A stretch of 64,000 nucleotides of DNA, taken from positions 155,189 to 219,188 of IMG/VR virus record IMGVR_UViG_3300033388_007730; one strand, given 5' to 3'. Both the position numbers and the translations under genes were made by a program. Positions 9,042 to 17,680 of the stretch are shown here, piece after piece. The DNA is from a virus. The notes beneath the pieces were generated by a model. The model made no database searches. It saw nothing but the letters and a program-made list of their open reading frames with translations, and had not been told where the DNA came from. Every line of letters begins with the position of its first letter. Position 1 is the first letter of the stretch.

Positions 9042-9821
9042 ATTATTGATAATAGATATGATATTTTTTTTGTATTAAATTCAGGTTATATGGAGTTCGG
9101 CAAAATACTTTTAGGGTCTATTTTTGACAATTGCGATTTATCTAAAATAAATTGTATACATATTTCTGATACAGGATTAAAAGAATGCGATATAAGATAT
9201 ATTAAGAGTAAATATAATAAAGTAAAGATTGTTAAAACTAATGTTATAACAGAATTTGAAACTGGAGGTAGATGGGGAGGAGATTGGCAGAAAAACATTA
9301 ATAATAAAACAGAAGAATACTTAAAAGTTCTTGAATACAATATATACCCAGTAATTATGATTGATGCTGATTGTATGATTCTAAAGGATTTATATTGTTT
9401 AATAGATATTAATTATGATATTCAATTATGTGTAAGGTATTCCGATAGCAGAAAAATTCCAAATTGTTTAGCATCATTTTTTATATGTAATAATGCTAAA
9501 TCAGTAGAATTTATAAAGAAATGGAGAAAAATTTATAAGCATTTAACATTAGCTTATAATAATAATCCTGTAGAAAGTAAATCTTTAGAAATTGCGAGAG
9601 ATATATACTGTAAGAAGTATAAGTTTAAAAGTCATTGTGTCCAAGAAGTTGCTGGTGAACCGGATAATTATTTTGAAGATGAAGAATACCAAAAAAAAGT
9701 AAGTATTGTTCATTTTAAGGCTAGAGGCGGATTTAATTCAGGACTAAAAAATAAGAGGATTATATTTGAGACGAGAACGAAACATTTTAGAGACGATATC
9801 CAAAAGTATTTAAAGGACTAA
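9042..9821 (+). CDS. Glycosyltransferase-like protein, apparent ATT start
   Basis: The coding frame extends upstream of ATG 9090: codons from ATT 9042 read IIDNRYDIFFVLNSGYMEFG, a natural Rossmann/GT-A first strand. AAAGG sits six bases before ATT 9042, directly after the previous stop, and there is no ATG/GTG/TTG in this stretch. A MIDADCMIL segment (~residue 105) supplies a DxD-type motif. Starting at 9090 would delete the first strand, so I extend to 9042. An alternative is ATG 9059 plus one missing T in the T8 run. Confidence 0.6.
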   Translation: MIDNRYDIFFVLNSGYMEFGKILLGSIFDNCDLSKINCIHISDTGLKECDIRYIKSKYNKVKIVKTNVITEFETGGRWGGDWQKNINNKTEEYLKVLEYNIYPVIMIDADCMILKDLYCLIDINYDIQLCVRYSDSRKIPNCLASFFICNNAKSVEFIKKWRKIYKHLTLAYNNNPVESKSLEIARDIYCKKYKFKSHCVQEVAGEPDNYFEDEEYQKKVSIVHFKARGGFNSGLKNKRIIFETRTKHFRDDIQKYLKD

Positions 9822-9824
9822 TTA

Positions 9825-10217
9825 ATGAATTTTAAAGATATAATAAAAAAATATAGAGACAGGAATAAAAGCACAATATCTTCTGACAATGTGTCTCATG
9901 AGATGAATGCCATTGTGCTTTATTCAACGTCTAATGCTCTATTTGATTTTAATGGTGTTATGATTGATGATGTTATGTCTTATGGCAAATCTAAGGGATA
10001 CAACATAGATAAAATTGTTTTTCTTACCTCATATGATATAGAATTTACTGATGAGAATAAAGGTGTTAAAAAAGTAGACGATAATTCAATTAGGATTAGT
10101 CAGAATTATAGGATGAAAAGTGATGCCAAAATAAGTATTATAGAAGAAGATGGAAAAGTAATTGCCAGGGTTTTTATGGGATCTTATATTATTGTAGGTA
10201 AAATACGTGAAAAATAA
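9825..10217 (+). CDS. Hypothetical protein
   Basis: 130 residues, charged, beginning MNFKDIIKKYRDR and with a central alternating hydrophobic region ending MGSYIIVGKIREK. Its 3' end overlaps the GTG start of the histidine kinase by 11 bases, implying translational coupling. Not recognised. Confidence 0.5.
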   Translation: MNFKDIIKKYRDRNKSTISSDNVSHEMNAIVLYSTSNALFDFNGVMIDDVMSYGKSKGYNIDKIVFLTSYDIEFTDENKGVKKVDDNSIRISQNYRMKSDAKISIIEEDGKVIARVFMGSYIIVGKIREK

Positions 10218-11673
10218 AATATCAAAAAAACGGTGGTTTTCTGAGGTAGTTCTGTATAATATGCGGGAGTCTATAATAATTACGAATGTCGATGGAGTAA
10301 TAATTTATGTGAACAAAGCAACAGAAAAATTATTTGGTTATACTGAAAAAGAAATGATAAATCAGAAACCAATAATGGTTAATGCTGAACCTGATGCAGA
10401 GAAAATCCAGGAATCTATTTTAGAGGCTATGCTATGTGATGGGGAATGGAAAGGGCAGTTGCTTAATAGGAAAAAAAATGGTGATTTATTCACAGTTGAA
10501 TTAACAATATGTCTTCTAAAAGATCTATATGATAACTTAGTTGGTTTTATAGGATATCAAAAAGATGTGACAAAAGCACTTAAGGCATCCAAGAAGATAA
10601 AAGAGAGTGAAGAGAAGTTTAGAAAAATTTTTCAAAATTCTCCTATGGGTATGCACTTGTATCAATTAAACATGGATGATGAGTTAGTTTTAATAGACTC
10701 TAATCCTGCTGCTGATGATTTTACAGGTATTAACACTGTTGATTTTATCGGAAAAACTCTCGAAGAAGCTTTTCCAGTTTTAATCGGTACAGAGATTCAT
10801 GAAAGATACAAAATGGCAGCTTCTAAAGGTATCTCTTGGAATACATCTTCTTTTACATACAAAGATGAAAGAATAAATGGTATTTATGATATATGGGCAT
10901 ATCAAATTTCACGTAATCGTGTATTAGTACAGTTTGTTGAAGTAGTTAAGAGAGAACACGTTGAAGAGGAATTAAGAAATAGAAATCAAGAGTTAGAACA
11001 ATTCGCATATGTAGCTTCTCATGACCTACAAGAACCATTGAGAGTAGTATCTAATTATTGTGAGATGTTGAGTGATAAATGCAAAACTTGTCCAAGAAGA
11101 GATAAAGATACTGAAAAGTGGTTGGAATATATAACGGAAGCTATTGATAGAATGAAAAATTTAATAAGGGAGTTATTGGATTTTTCTAGGGTAGGAAGAA
11201 AAGATAAATCATTTGAGAGTTGTAATATAGGAGACATAATAGAAGATGTTAAAGATGATTTCAAGATATTGATAAAAGAGACTGATGCTGTTATAAAAGT
11301 AGAAGAGAACATGCCATCAATAAATTGTATCGAATTCAGAATTAGACAATTATTTTATAATTTGATAAGTAATGCTATAAAATTTAGGGGAAAGAAAAAA
11401 CCGCATATAGATATAAGCTTTTATAAAGAAGATGACGAATATGTATTTTGTGTTAAAGATAATGGGATAGGAATTTCACCAAAATATTTTGATAGAATCT
11501 TTGGAATATTTAAGAGATTGTATTCTAGAGAAGAATATCCTGGTACAGGAATAGGTCTTGCTTTATGTAAGAAAATAGTAGAAACTCATAATGGCAGAAT
11601 ATGGGTTGATTCTAAAGAGAATAAAGGGGCTTCTTTTTATTTTACCCTTTCTACAGTATTAGAAAGTGATTAA
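10207..11673 (+). CDS. PAS-PAS histidine kinase
   Basis: 488 residues from GTG 10207. Two PAS domains (~residues 15-125 and 135-245; IITNVDGVIIYVNKA is a typical PAS start) precede a HisKA dimerisation helix with phospho-acceptor His272 in ASHDLQEPLR. An HATPase_c domain follows (N box around NLISNAIKF, G1 DNGIGISP, G2 GTGIGLALCKK). There is no membrane segment, so it is a soluble sensor. The DLQEPLR HisKA type is common in phytochrome-like kinases. Two response regulators lie 2.3 kb downstream on the other strand. Complete kinases are unusual in phages. Confidence 0.92.
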   Translation: MKNKISKKRWFSEVVLYNMRESIIITNVDGVIIYVNKATEKLFGYTEKEMINQKPIMVNAEPDAEKIQESILEAMLCDGEWKGQLLNRKKNGDLFTVELTICLLKDLYDNLVGFIGYQKDVTKALKASKKIKESEEKFRKIFQNSPMGMHLYQLNMDDELVLIDSNPAADDFTGINTVDFIGKTLEEAFPVLIGTEIHERYKMAASKGISWNTSSFTYKDERINGIYDIWAYQISRNRVLVQFVEVVKREHVEEELRNRNQELEQFAYVASHDLQEPLRVVSNYCEMLSDKCKTCPRRDKDTEKWLEYITEAIDRMKNLIRELLDFSRVGRKDKSFESCNIGDIIEDVKDDFKILIKETDAVIKVEENMPSINCIEFRIRQLFYNLISNAIKFRGKKKPHIDISFYKEDDEYVFCVKDNGIGISPKYFDRIFGIFKRLYSREEYPGTGIGLALCKKIVETHNGRIWVDSKENKGASFYFTLSTVLESD

Positions 11674-11691
11674 AAAATATTATTTTTTTCT

Positions 11692-11719
11692 TTGAAAGTG
11701 ATTATGAATATGGTATATT
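11692..11719 (+). promoter_or_regulatory. Sigma-70-like promoter with GTGA extension
   Basis: TTGAAA at 11692, 16-bp spacer beginning GTGATT, and TATATT at 11714, about 100 bp before the 11816 gene. Confidence 0.75.
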
Positions 11720-11745
11720 AAAGATTAATTGCTTATTTTATCGAT

Positions 11746-11806
11746 AAGTTTAGTAGTGTAGAGTAGAGTTTAGTAAAGCAAAGTTTAGTAAAGTTTAGAG
11801 TTTAGG
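11746..11806 (+). repeat. AGTTTAG/TAAAG direct repeats in 5' leader
   Basis: The leader of the 11816 gene carries four to five copies of an AGTTTAG core (around 11746, 11767, 11781, 11791 and 11797), two extended by TAAAG. The last copy merges with the TTTAGGAG ribosome-binding site. This could be a regulator-binding array or an RNA element controlling translation. Confidence 0.6.
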
Positions 11807-11815
11807 AGATTCAAA

Positions 11816-12685
11816 ATGAGTTATGATCAAAAGATCAAGTCCGCGCGTCAAATCGTAGAAACCCACAATGAGAACGTAGATAATTTACATCAAGTGAATT
11901 TCGATCTGTTCATCGCGACATTGAAAGAAATGGGTGGCACTTCCGAAGAAACCCTTAAAGCTTGTAGCTGGGAAGACTTGCAGGAATGTGGAGTTCCAAA
12001 ACTTCTTGCAAGAAAATTCGCACATCTTTTCAGACAAGATAGCGACAAGGGTTTAACAAAGTCTGTTTATGTTTCTGATAAGAAAGCTAAGTCAATGACT
12101 ATCAGTGAATTATTGGAAAGATATAATCCAAGAGATATTAAAAATGCTGTTGGAAAAAGATTGGTAGATGTTTCTGATGGTAAGAGATGTATTGTTTTTG
12201 GTGACAATGGTAAAGTTAATGTAGCTGTTTCAGAAGGTCTTATCAATGATTCAATTGATGGTCACGATGAATTGACAAGTACATTCATCGATGGTATTCC
12301 AACTCCTGTTTACAAAGTTGGAGAACGTCCTGATTGTTACACTGATGAAAATCCACTTTATCCTACAAGAGCATTAAGGTCTGGTGAGAACTGTGATCAG
12401 ACTGGTCGCTCTTGGGATGGTATAGCTGTTGTTGTTCGTCAACTTCTTTATATAGCCAGGTCGCGAACAAATGAGTTGAAGATTAATTCTCTCGACGATG
12501 CTCATTCTGCTTTTGATAAAGCAGTGAGTGATAATGCTGAAAAGACAATCCGTCAGAGATATCCAAAAGCTTCATTGAAGTATGATGAATTATCATCAAT
12601 TGGCAAACTTCCTGTCTTAAAGTTGAAGATTGGCAAAGAGTGTAGTCAAGCGAATGCACCTTTTGGTAAAAACAGAACTTTTTAA
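11816..12685 (+). CDS. Hypothetical, probably well-expressed protein
   Basis: 289 residues, not recognised. It has its own promoter, a repeat-rich leader and a strong AGGAG site. Codon use in the first ~250 bp (GTCCGCGCG, ATCGCGACA, GAAACC) is visibly more GC-rich than the neighbours, suggesting high expression or recent transfer. The N-terminal ~90 residues look helical; the middle has TPVYKVGERPD and RSGENCDQTGRSWDG segments. No membrane or signal sequence. Confidence 0.6.
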   Translation: MSYDQKIKSARQIVETHNENVDNLHQVNFDLFIATLKEMGGTSEETLKACSWEDLQECGVPKLLARKFAHLFRQDSDKGLTKSVYVSDKKAKSMTISELLERYNPRDIKNAVGKRLVDVSDGKRCIVFGDNGKVNVAVSEGLINDSIDGHDELTSTFIDGIPTPVYKVGERPDCYTDENPLYPTRALRSGENCDQTGRSWDGIAVVVRQLLYIARSRTNELKINSLDDAHSAFDKAVSDNAEKTIRQRYPKASLKYDELSSIGKLPVLKLKIGKECSQANAPFGKNRTF

Positions 12686-12698
12686 TGATATTAACTGT

Positions 12699-12727
12699 AG
12701 AGTAGGCGGAGAAAATCCGTCTACTCT
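12699..12727 (+). terminator. Intercistronic hairpin (weak terminator or processing site)
   Basis: A 12-bp stem (AGAGTAGGCGGA / TCCGTCTACTCT with one G-U) and a five-base loop, followed by TTATCTTT rather than a clean T run. It lies between two co-directional genes. Confidence 0.6.
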
Positions 12728-12747
12728 TTATCTTTGGAGAAAACAAA

Positions 12748-13950
12748 ATGAGCACAATAATGTCAGTAAATAATTTAGAAATGGATTTGCGTATTGCCCC
12801 CAAGTTGAGTAAAGTTACAGATGCAGCTGGAGAAGAGGTTGCTCAAGGATTACCATTTGGAGTACAAACAAAGGTAAATGCTGTTGATGAGTATCCTGGT
12901 TGTCCTGATAATTGGATGAATGGCTCAAATATAGTTAGTAGCTATTTCCTTGGAGTGGAAGAAGAAAAAGGTATGTGGTTAAATTTTAATACTTGTACTT
13001 CTCACACTCACGATGTAGCAGTAATTGTCAGTGTTCAGGGTATCAATCCTGTAACTGGTCAAAAGATGGTTGGGGAAAATTCTTTGAGGCTAGAGAAGTA
13101 TCAGAGTAAATGTCCTATTCATGATATTGATTTTAAGCAGGACAGGTTCTGTGAAGAGTGTGGATACAAATGGCCTGCCCAGAATTATATAGCTACTACT
13201 GGGACTCCGTGGGGATTATTCTGGTTAGATGGATTTAGAAACTCAGATGGAGTTGTGAGACAATATATCTTTACAGAAGAAGAGATAAAAGGAGTTGCTT
13301 CTCAGATGATAGGAGATGATAGGGTATTCGCTATTGGAATTGCTTTTTATCTTAGTAAGGAACCTAAGCCTGTACCAGAGAGAAGAAGCATGATGAGAAG
13401 CATAATGAGAAGCAGTGATCCTTGTGGGCAGAGTATCAGCAACTATGCAGGTTCTCCACCAGCATATATGGGGTATATAGATGAATCTAATTTAACCCAA
13501 AAATGTTCAAAAATTGGTAGTCAAGTACCTGCAGTAAATTTTAGTTGTTCTGTCGGTGCTAGTGCTAATGATGATTTAGAACCCGTCGCTGGTAATCTTT
13601 GTTCTCTTCAAGGAGTTATTACTCCAGATGCTGCTGTTGAAGAACAAACAGCTGGAGATATCATAACTTCTAATCTTTATACTACTAATATAGATGTTGT
13701 TGAAGAAGTAGTAGCAGATGAATCAGTTGAACCTGTGATCCCTGTTAAGAAGTTAGAGGTTGGTGCTGGAGCAATGATTAATCAAAAGATTTATGTTGAT
13801 ACCAAAGAGATGGATCATTGGGAAGATAAACCTGCTGGAATGATTTATATGAATTACTGTGATAAAGAAATTTTGAAAAACATTTTGGCAAAAGGTAGAA
13901 GGAAAGAGAAAAAAGAAGGGTTCATGGAAGAGATTAAAGTTGGTAGTTAA
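12748..13950 (+). CDS. Hypothetical zinc-binding protein
   Basis: 400 residues. A Cys cluster KCPIHDIDF...RFCEECGYKWP (~residues 123-148) forms a probable CxxH...CxxCG zinc site in the middle of a conserved-looking TTGTPWGLFWLDGFR region. The C-terminal third is low complexity and acidic, then ends with a basic helix. I do not recognise the family. Strong GGAGAA site, and a bidirectional terminator follows. Paired with the preceding gene in expression. Confidence 0.6.
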   Translation: MSTIMSVNNLEMDLRIAPKLSKVTDAAGEEVAQGLPFGVQTKVNAVDEYPGCPDNWMNGSNIVSSYFLGVEEEKGMWLNFNTCTSHTHDVAVIVSVQGINPVTGQKMVGENSLRLEKYQSKCPIHDIDFKQDRFCEECGYKWPAQNYIATTGTPWGLFWLDGFRNSDGVVRQYIFTEEEIKGVASQMIGDDRVFAIGIAFYLSKEPKPVPERRSMMRSIMRSSDPCGQSISNYAGSPPAYMGYIDESNLTQKCSKIGSQVPAVNFSCSVGASANDDLEPVAGNLCSLQGVITPDAAVEEQTAGDIITSNLYTTNIDVVEEVVADESVEPVIPVKKLEVGAGAMINQKIYVDTKEMDHWEDKPAGMIYMNYCDKEILKNILAKGRRKEKKEGFMEEIKVGS

Positions 13951-13955
13951 TTATA

Positions 13956-13997
13956 ATATCCCCCAACATTCATTGTGATATTGGGGGATATTTTTTT
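13956..13997. terminator. Bidirectional rho-independent terminator
   Basis: Perfect 11-bp stem ATATCCCCCAA / TTGGGGGATAT at 13956-13966 and 13981-13991, followed by seven T on the + strand. It separates convergent genes 12748 (+) and 13996 (-). Confidence 0.92.
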
Positions 13998-14409
13998 ATA
14001 TAGCTTTAAGTGTTTTTACTCTTTTTCTGCCATAAGTGGCACATCTTATGGCTCTTGTTAAGTCTTCATGTTTAACTTCATCTTTGATAAGGAAATCTTT
14101 TATTCCTAATGAGAATGCTTTTATTCCTAGACTATAATCTTCTAATCCGGTAAGAATTATTATAGGTATTTTTTTATTTTTTTGTTCTAAGAATTTATTA
14201 ACTTCATTAATAGTATCTAATCCGTCTGTTTCAGGAAGGACTAAATCTAATATAATAACATCATATTCATTTTTTCCCAATTTTTCTAATGCTGCTTTTA
14301 AACAATCGCTTTCATCAGCAGTCATATCTGGAATTAGATTGGTTTGATTAATCCTTGTTATTGCTATATCTCTGTCTTCTTTACTATCATCTATAACTAG
14401 TACTTTCAT
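13996..14409 (-). CDS. Single-domain response regulator
   Basis: 137 residues, receiver domain only. MKVLVIDDSKEDRD gives the acidic pocket, Asp55 in IILDLVLPETDG is the phospho-acceptor, the conserved Thr is in IILTG, and a Lys follows in FLIKDE. No output domain, so it acts by protein contact or as a phosphate relay. It is downstream of a second receiver gene on the same strand, separated by 10 bp. Confidence 0.9.
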   Translation of the reverse strand: MKVLVIDDSKEDRDIAITRINQTNLIPDMTADESDCLKAALEKLGKNEYDVIILDLVLPETDGLDTINEVNKFLEQKNKKIPIIILTGLEDYSLGIKAFSLGIKDFLIKDEVKHEDLTRAIRCATYGRKRVKTLKAI

Positions 14410-14419
14410 TTTACTCTCA

Positions 14420-14893
14420 CTATTTTATGTTGTCATTTTTTATGATATATAAATTTCCAGCGTTTGGGAGAACGGATGTTTTAAGCCAATACTCACCCAT
14501 AGTTGCTATTTTTTCAAATAAGTTTTTAGTGCTAAAACTTTTTACTATGTATGAATTAGCATAAGCATCATATGATTTTTGGATATCTTCTTCTTCGCTA
14601 GAGTTACTGAACATTATAACTGGAATTACTTTATATTTTTTATCATTTTTTATTTTTTTTAATAGTTCATAACCGCCTATTTTTGGGAGATTTATATCTA
14701 GTATTATAAGATCAGGGGTTTTTGCTTCTTTAAATTTATTTTTCTTAAATATGTATTCTAGGGCAGTTTGTCCATTTGAAATGTTAGTTATCTCTAATTT
14801 TATATCAGGGATTCTGTGGAGAGCAGTATCTAATAAGGTGAAATCTGGCTCGTTATCTTCTATAGAAAGTATATTAAATGTAGTGTCTGTCAT
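14420..14893 (-). CDS. Rcp1-like response regulator
   Basis: 157 residues, receiver only. ILSIEDNEPDF gives the acidic pocket, Asp66 in LIILDINLPKIGG is the phospho-acceptor, followed by IPVIMFSNS, with SYDAYANSYIVKSFS near the end. This matches the Rcp1 type that partners phytochrome-class kinases, consistent with the DLQEPLR-type kinase at 10207. The Pro usually following the conserved Lys is replaced by Ser. Probably co-transcribed with the 13996 gene. Confidence 0.9.
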   Translation of the reverse strand: MTDTTFNILSIEDNEPDFTLLDTALHRIPDIKLEITNISNGQTALEYIFKKNKFKEAKTPDLIILDINLPKIGGYELLKKIKNDKKYKVIPVIMFSNSSEEEDIQKSYDAYANSYIVKSFSTKNLFEKIATMGEYWLKTSVLPNAGNLYIIKNDNIK

Positions 14894-14966
14894 TGTTTAT
14901 CCTTTATAGACGCAAAAAAAATAGCATTATATATATATATTATGAATTTATTTTCTATTTCCTTTG

Positions 14967-14995
14967 TGGAAAAGTGAAAAATAATATGGTAAAAT
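14967..14995 (+). promoter_or_regulatory. Promoter for thyX
   Basis: TGGAAA at 14967, 17-bp spacer starting AGTGA and ending TATGG, TAAAAT at 14990. The thyX ATG is 44 bp further with a GGAG site. Confidence 0.65.
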
Positions 14996-15038
14996 AGCGG
15001 TATGATTGTAAAAAGAGATTATTTTTGGAGAAAAGTAG

Positions 15039-15929
15039 ATGAAAGATGTTATTTTTGAGAAGTATGGGGCTTATGAGCCACAAATTGAATGTTTAGATAT
15101 GGGATTTGTAAAACTGTTAGATTGTATGCCAAGAGTATTGAGAGAAGAGGAAGATACTGCTGATTATGCGATAGGAGAAGCAGCCAGGCAAAGTTATAAA
15201 AGAGAGACAAAGACAGTAGCAGATGATAAGACACTAATAAGATATTTAATGAGGCATACTCACACAAGCCCATTGGAGATGATAGAGTTTAAGTTCCATT
15301 GTAAATTACCTATTTTTGTGGCGAGAGAAATGATACGTCATAGAACTGCTAATGTGAATGAGCTTAGTGGTAGATATTCTGAGATGCCAGAAGAATATTA
15401 TATTCCAGGGGAGCTTAGAGTACAATCTTTAATAAATACACAAGGCTCTGAAGGATCTATTAGTGAAGGTTCAGTAGAGATGACAAAGGGTTTTATGAGA
15501 TTACAATCTCAAGATGCTTTTAAATTCTATTATAGACTATTAGAGCAAGGTGTGGCAAGAGAACAGGCAAGAATAGTTTTGCCTCTTTCAACTTATACTG
15601 AGTGGTACTGGAAGATTGATTTACACAATTTACTTCATTTCCTTAATTTAAGATGTGATCACCATGCTCAACAGGAGATTAGAGTTTATGCTGATGCTAT
15701 TCTGGATCTAATTAAGCCTATAGTTCCTTGGACTGTATCAGCCTGGGAAGATTATAGTCCTTATCGCGGTGGAATGATATTAACCAGATTTGAGGTAGAG
15801 GCTATAAGGAAAAGGTGCTATAATACTAATACCATCGTTTCGGATATTGAGTCTTCAAATAAATTAGAACAGAGGGAATGGCAAGAAAAGGCTAAAAGAC
15901 TGGGATTGGATGATAATAGTCATCCATAG
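15039..15929 (+). CDS. thyX: Flavin-dependent thymidylate synthase ThyX
   Basis: 296 residues. The diagnostic ThyX motif RHRTANVNELSGRYS (consensus RHRxxSxNExSxRYS) is at ~residues 100-115, with EYYIP following. A second conserved block LRCDHHAQQEIR is near residue 205. The enzyme makes dTMP from dUMP using FAD and methylene-tetrahydrofolate, supporting phage DNA synthesis together with dCMP deaminase (25108). Length fits the phage/bacterial family. Confidence 0.97.
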   Translation: MKDVIFEKYGAYEPQIECLDMGFVKLLDCMPRVLREEEDTADYAIGEAARQSYKRETKTVADDKTLIRYLMRHTHTSPLEMIEFKFHCKLPIFVAREMIRHRTANVNELSGRYSEMPEEYYIPGELRVQSLINTQGSEGSISEGSVEMTKGFMRLQSQDAFKFYYRLLEQGVAREQARIVLPLSTYTEWYWKIDLHNLLHFLNLRCDHHAQQEIRVYADAILDLIKPIVPWTVSAWEDYSPYRGGMILTRFEVEAIRKRCYNTNTIVSDIESSNKLEQREWQEKAKRLGLDDNSHP

Positions 15930-15944
15930 TAAAGGCATAGTTAT

Positions 15945-17033
15945 ATGAAAATATTAGATTTTTCTAATAGTCGTAGAAGTTTTTTAATGTCCAAAAGAAT
16001 GCCTGCTAAAGATTATTTTTTCTTTTTAAACGGAGAGAAAATGAATTTTTTTAGAGAAAGGGAATCTCATGTTGAAGATATTAAATATTTTTGTCCAGAA
16101 ATCCTTAAGAACAAAATAAATACAATGAATGAAATAGAGAGACATTCTGATGCTGATATTTTGTTATTAAACGATATGACAATTATAAATAAAAAACATA
16201 GTAATGATATAGTTAATTTTTTAAATAAATTTAAAGGCAAAATAGTTGCTATAGGTTATTCTTGGGATTTTGTTATTGATTGCCCTCAAAATAATAATCA
16301 ACTAAAAAGAGAAATCGATGCTCTAGCCGTAGCTGGTCCATCTTCTTTATGTAAAGTGCAAGCATTTCCTTATAGCCAATCAGAATTAGATGTTCTGCAT
16401 AGAGATGTCAACAATGTTTTTGTAAATAAAAATGATGTTATAAAAAAATATAAATTGCCTAGTAATAAAAAATATGTATTAATAACAGTTGCATTTCAGA
16501 GAGAACATGAAAATTATCTTAAAGATCTTAGACTATTTGAAAAAAAAATAGTGAAATTCATTAAATATATAAAAAATTATGATAACATTTATACTATATG
16601 GAAGATAAAAGAAAAACAAAAAGATTTTGTTAAAATTGTAAAAATTATTTTAAAAAGTCAAAAATTTGATAATTTTTTTGTATTCTCAAATGTTTACGAT
16701 GACGGGTATGAAAGGTGGCATCGTCGTTTTATTTCTCCAATTAATGAATTATCTTCTGTGATATCTTGTCATATTAATTTATCTTCAATATCTTTTTCAC
16801 ATATAGAAATAGCAGTTGCTGGCATACCAACTTATTCTTTTAATGGAGATAATGTTGAAATGCCTTATAATCCAGAATGTATTAAAGACATGTTTAATAC
16901 ATTTTGGGATAAAAAGTCTATTAGCAATTGTTATGGAAATAAAGATATTTGTATAGATAGGTCTTTAATAATGCCTATTATTGATAGAAATTTTTTCACT
17001 GACAACCTAATAAAAAATCTATTGACATTATAG
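15945..17033 (+). CDS. Hypothetical, GT-B/glycerophosphotransferase-like
   Basis: 362 residues. The pattern of alternating short hydrophobic strands (ILLLNDMTI, KIVAIGYSWDF, KYVLITVAFQ, FFVFSNVY) and a late HINLSSISFSHIEIAVAGIPT segment resembles the GT-B fold, where an S-x-x-x-E helix contacts the nucleotide. No family-specific motif is certain. It is very AT-rich. The promoter for the next gene lies in its last codons. Confidence 0.45.
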   Translation: MKILDFSNSRRSFLMSKRMPAKDYFFFLNGEKMNFFRERESHVEDIKYFCPEILKNKINTMNEIERHSDADILLLNDMTIINKKHSNDIVNFLNKFKGKIVAIGYSWDFVIDCPQNNNQLKREIDALAVAGPSSLCKVQAFPYSQSELDVLHRDVNNVFVNKNDVIKKYKLPSNKKYVLITVAFQREHENYLKDLRLFEKKIVKFIKYIKNYDNIYTIWKIKEKQKDFVKIVKIILKSQKFDNFFVFSNVYDDGYERWHRRFISPINELSSVISCHINLSSISFSHIEIAVAGIPTYSFNGDNVEMPYNPECIKDMFNTFWDKKSISNCYGNKDICIDRSLIMPIIDRNFFTDNLIKNLLTL

Positions 17034-17049
17034 AAATATGTGGTATAAT
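17022..17049 (+). promoter_or_regulatory. Sigma-70-like promoter
   Basis: TTGACA at 17022, 16-bp spacer ending TGTGG, TATAAT at 17044. The ATG at 17057 is only seven bases beyond the -10 box, so transcripts may be leaderless. Confidence 0.85.
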
Positions 17050-17056
17050 ATCTGAT

Positions 17057-17383
17057 ATGAGTGATACGTATGGAATAAATGAAGGAATATCTCGTTTTGA
17101 GATAATGGATCTCTGGACTGATGAAGAAAGAGAAAAATTAGAGTCAGATAGAGAAGAAAAAAGAGAAAAGTTACAATCAGACAGAGAAGAAGCAGGTTGT
17201 TGCGAGTATTGTGGATCTAAAAATAACCCACATTGGGTTCCATCTATGACGAGATATCATTGGGATAAGTACAAAAAATTGGAAGATCCTAACAGAGACT
17301 TATTTTATTGTGATGAGTGTGAAGAGTATCATATGGAGTATTGGAATAACATGTGGGAAGAGTATAGTGCTTCGAGGTGGTGA
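17057..17383 (+). CDS. Zinc-ribbon protein with N-terminal RFEIMDL tag
   Basis: 108 residues. Residues 12-19 are SRFEIMDL, an N-terminal copy of the recurrent tag motif. A charged coiled-coil of EREKLESDREEKREKLQSDR type follows, then a zinc ribbon (CEYCGSK ... FYCDECEEY). Architecture matches the 17677 gene (tag, charged helix, zinc ribbon), so the two are likely paralogues. First gene after a strong promoter. Confidence 0.7.
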   Translation: MSDTYGINEGISRFEIMDLWTDEEREKLESDREEKREKLQSDREEAGCCEYCGSKNNPHWVPSMTRYHWDKYKKLEDPNRDLFYCDECEEYHMEYWNNMWEEYSASRW

Positions 17384-17384
17384 A

Positions 17385-17680
17385 ATGGATAAAATAATAG
17401 TTGTACATGATAAAAATTCAGAATATGATGCATCACCGTTTCATGATGTTCCATATGAGAAATTAAATTTTTCTGTTAAAATTAATGCTCATTTGATAGT
17501 ATATGTTTCTGAACAGAATCAAGAAGTGACTATAATTAAAAATAGATGGGGATCGAATGATGATCCTAAGATAATTAGTTTTTTGAAAATTTTTACGAGA
17601 TAGAAAATTCTCCTCCGATTGAAGAAGAGATAGAACCAGAAATTCCAGTTAATAGATTTGAGATGATGGATTTTGAATGA
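17385..17680 (+). CDS. Small protein with C-terminal RFEMMDFE tag reached by -1 shift
   Basis: ATG 17385 opens a frame that stops at 17603 after FLKIFTR. The -1 frame downstream reads FENFYEIENS... and ends NRFEMMDFE at stop 17678-17680, which overlaps the next ATG as the neighbouring genes do. The switch point is a T TTT TTG heptamer at 17579-17585 in the correct phase. Either a programmed -1 frameshift adds the tag, or one T is missing from the run. The full product would be about 98 residues. No known domain. Confidence 0.6.
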
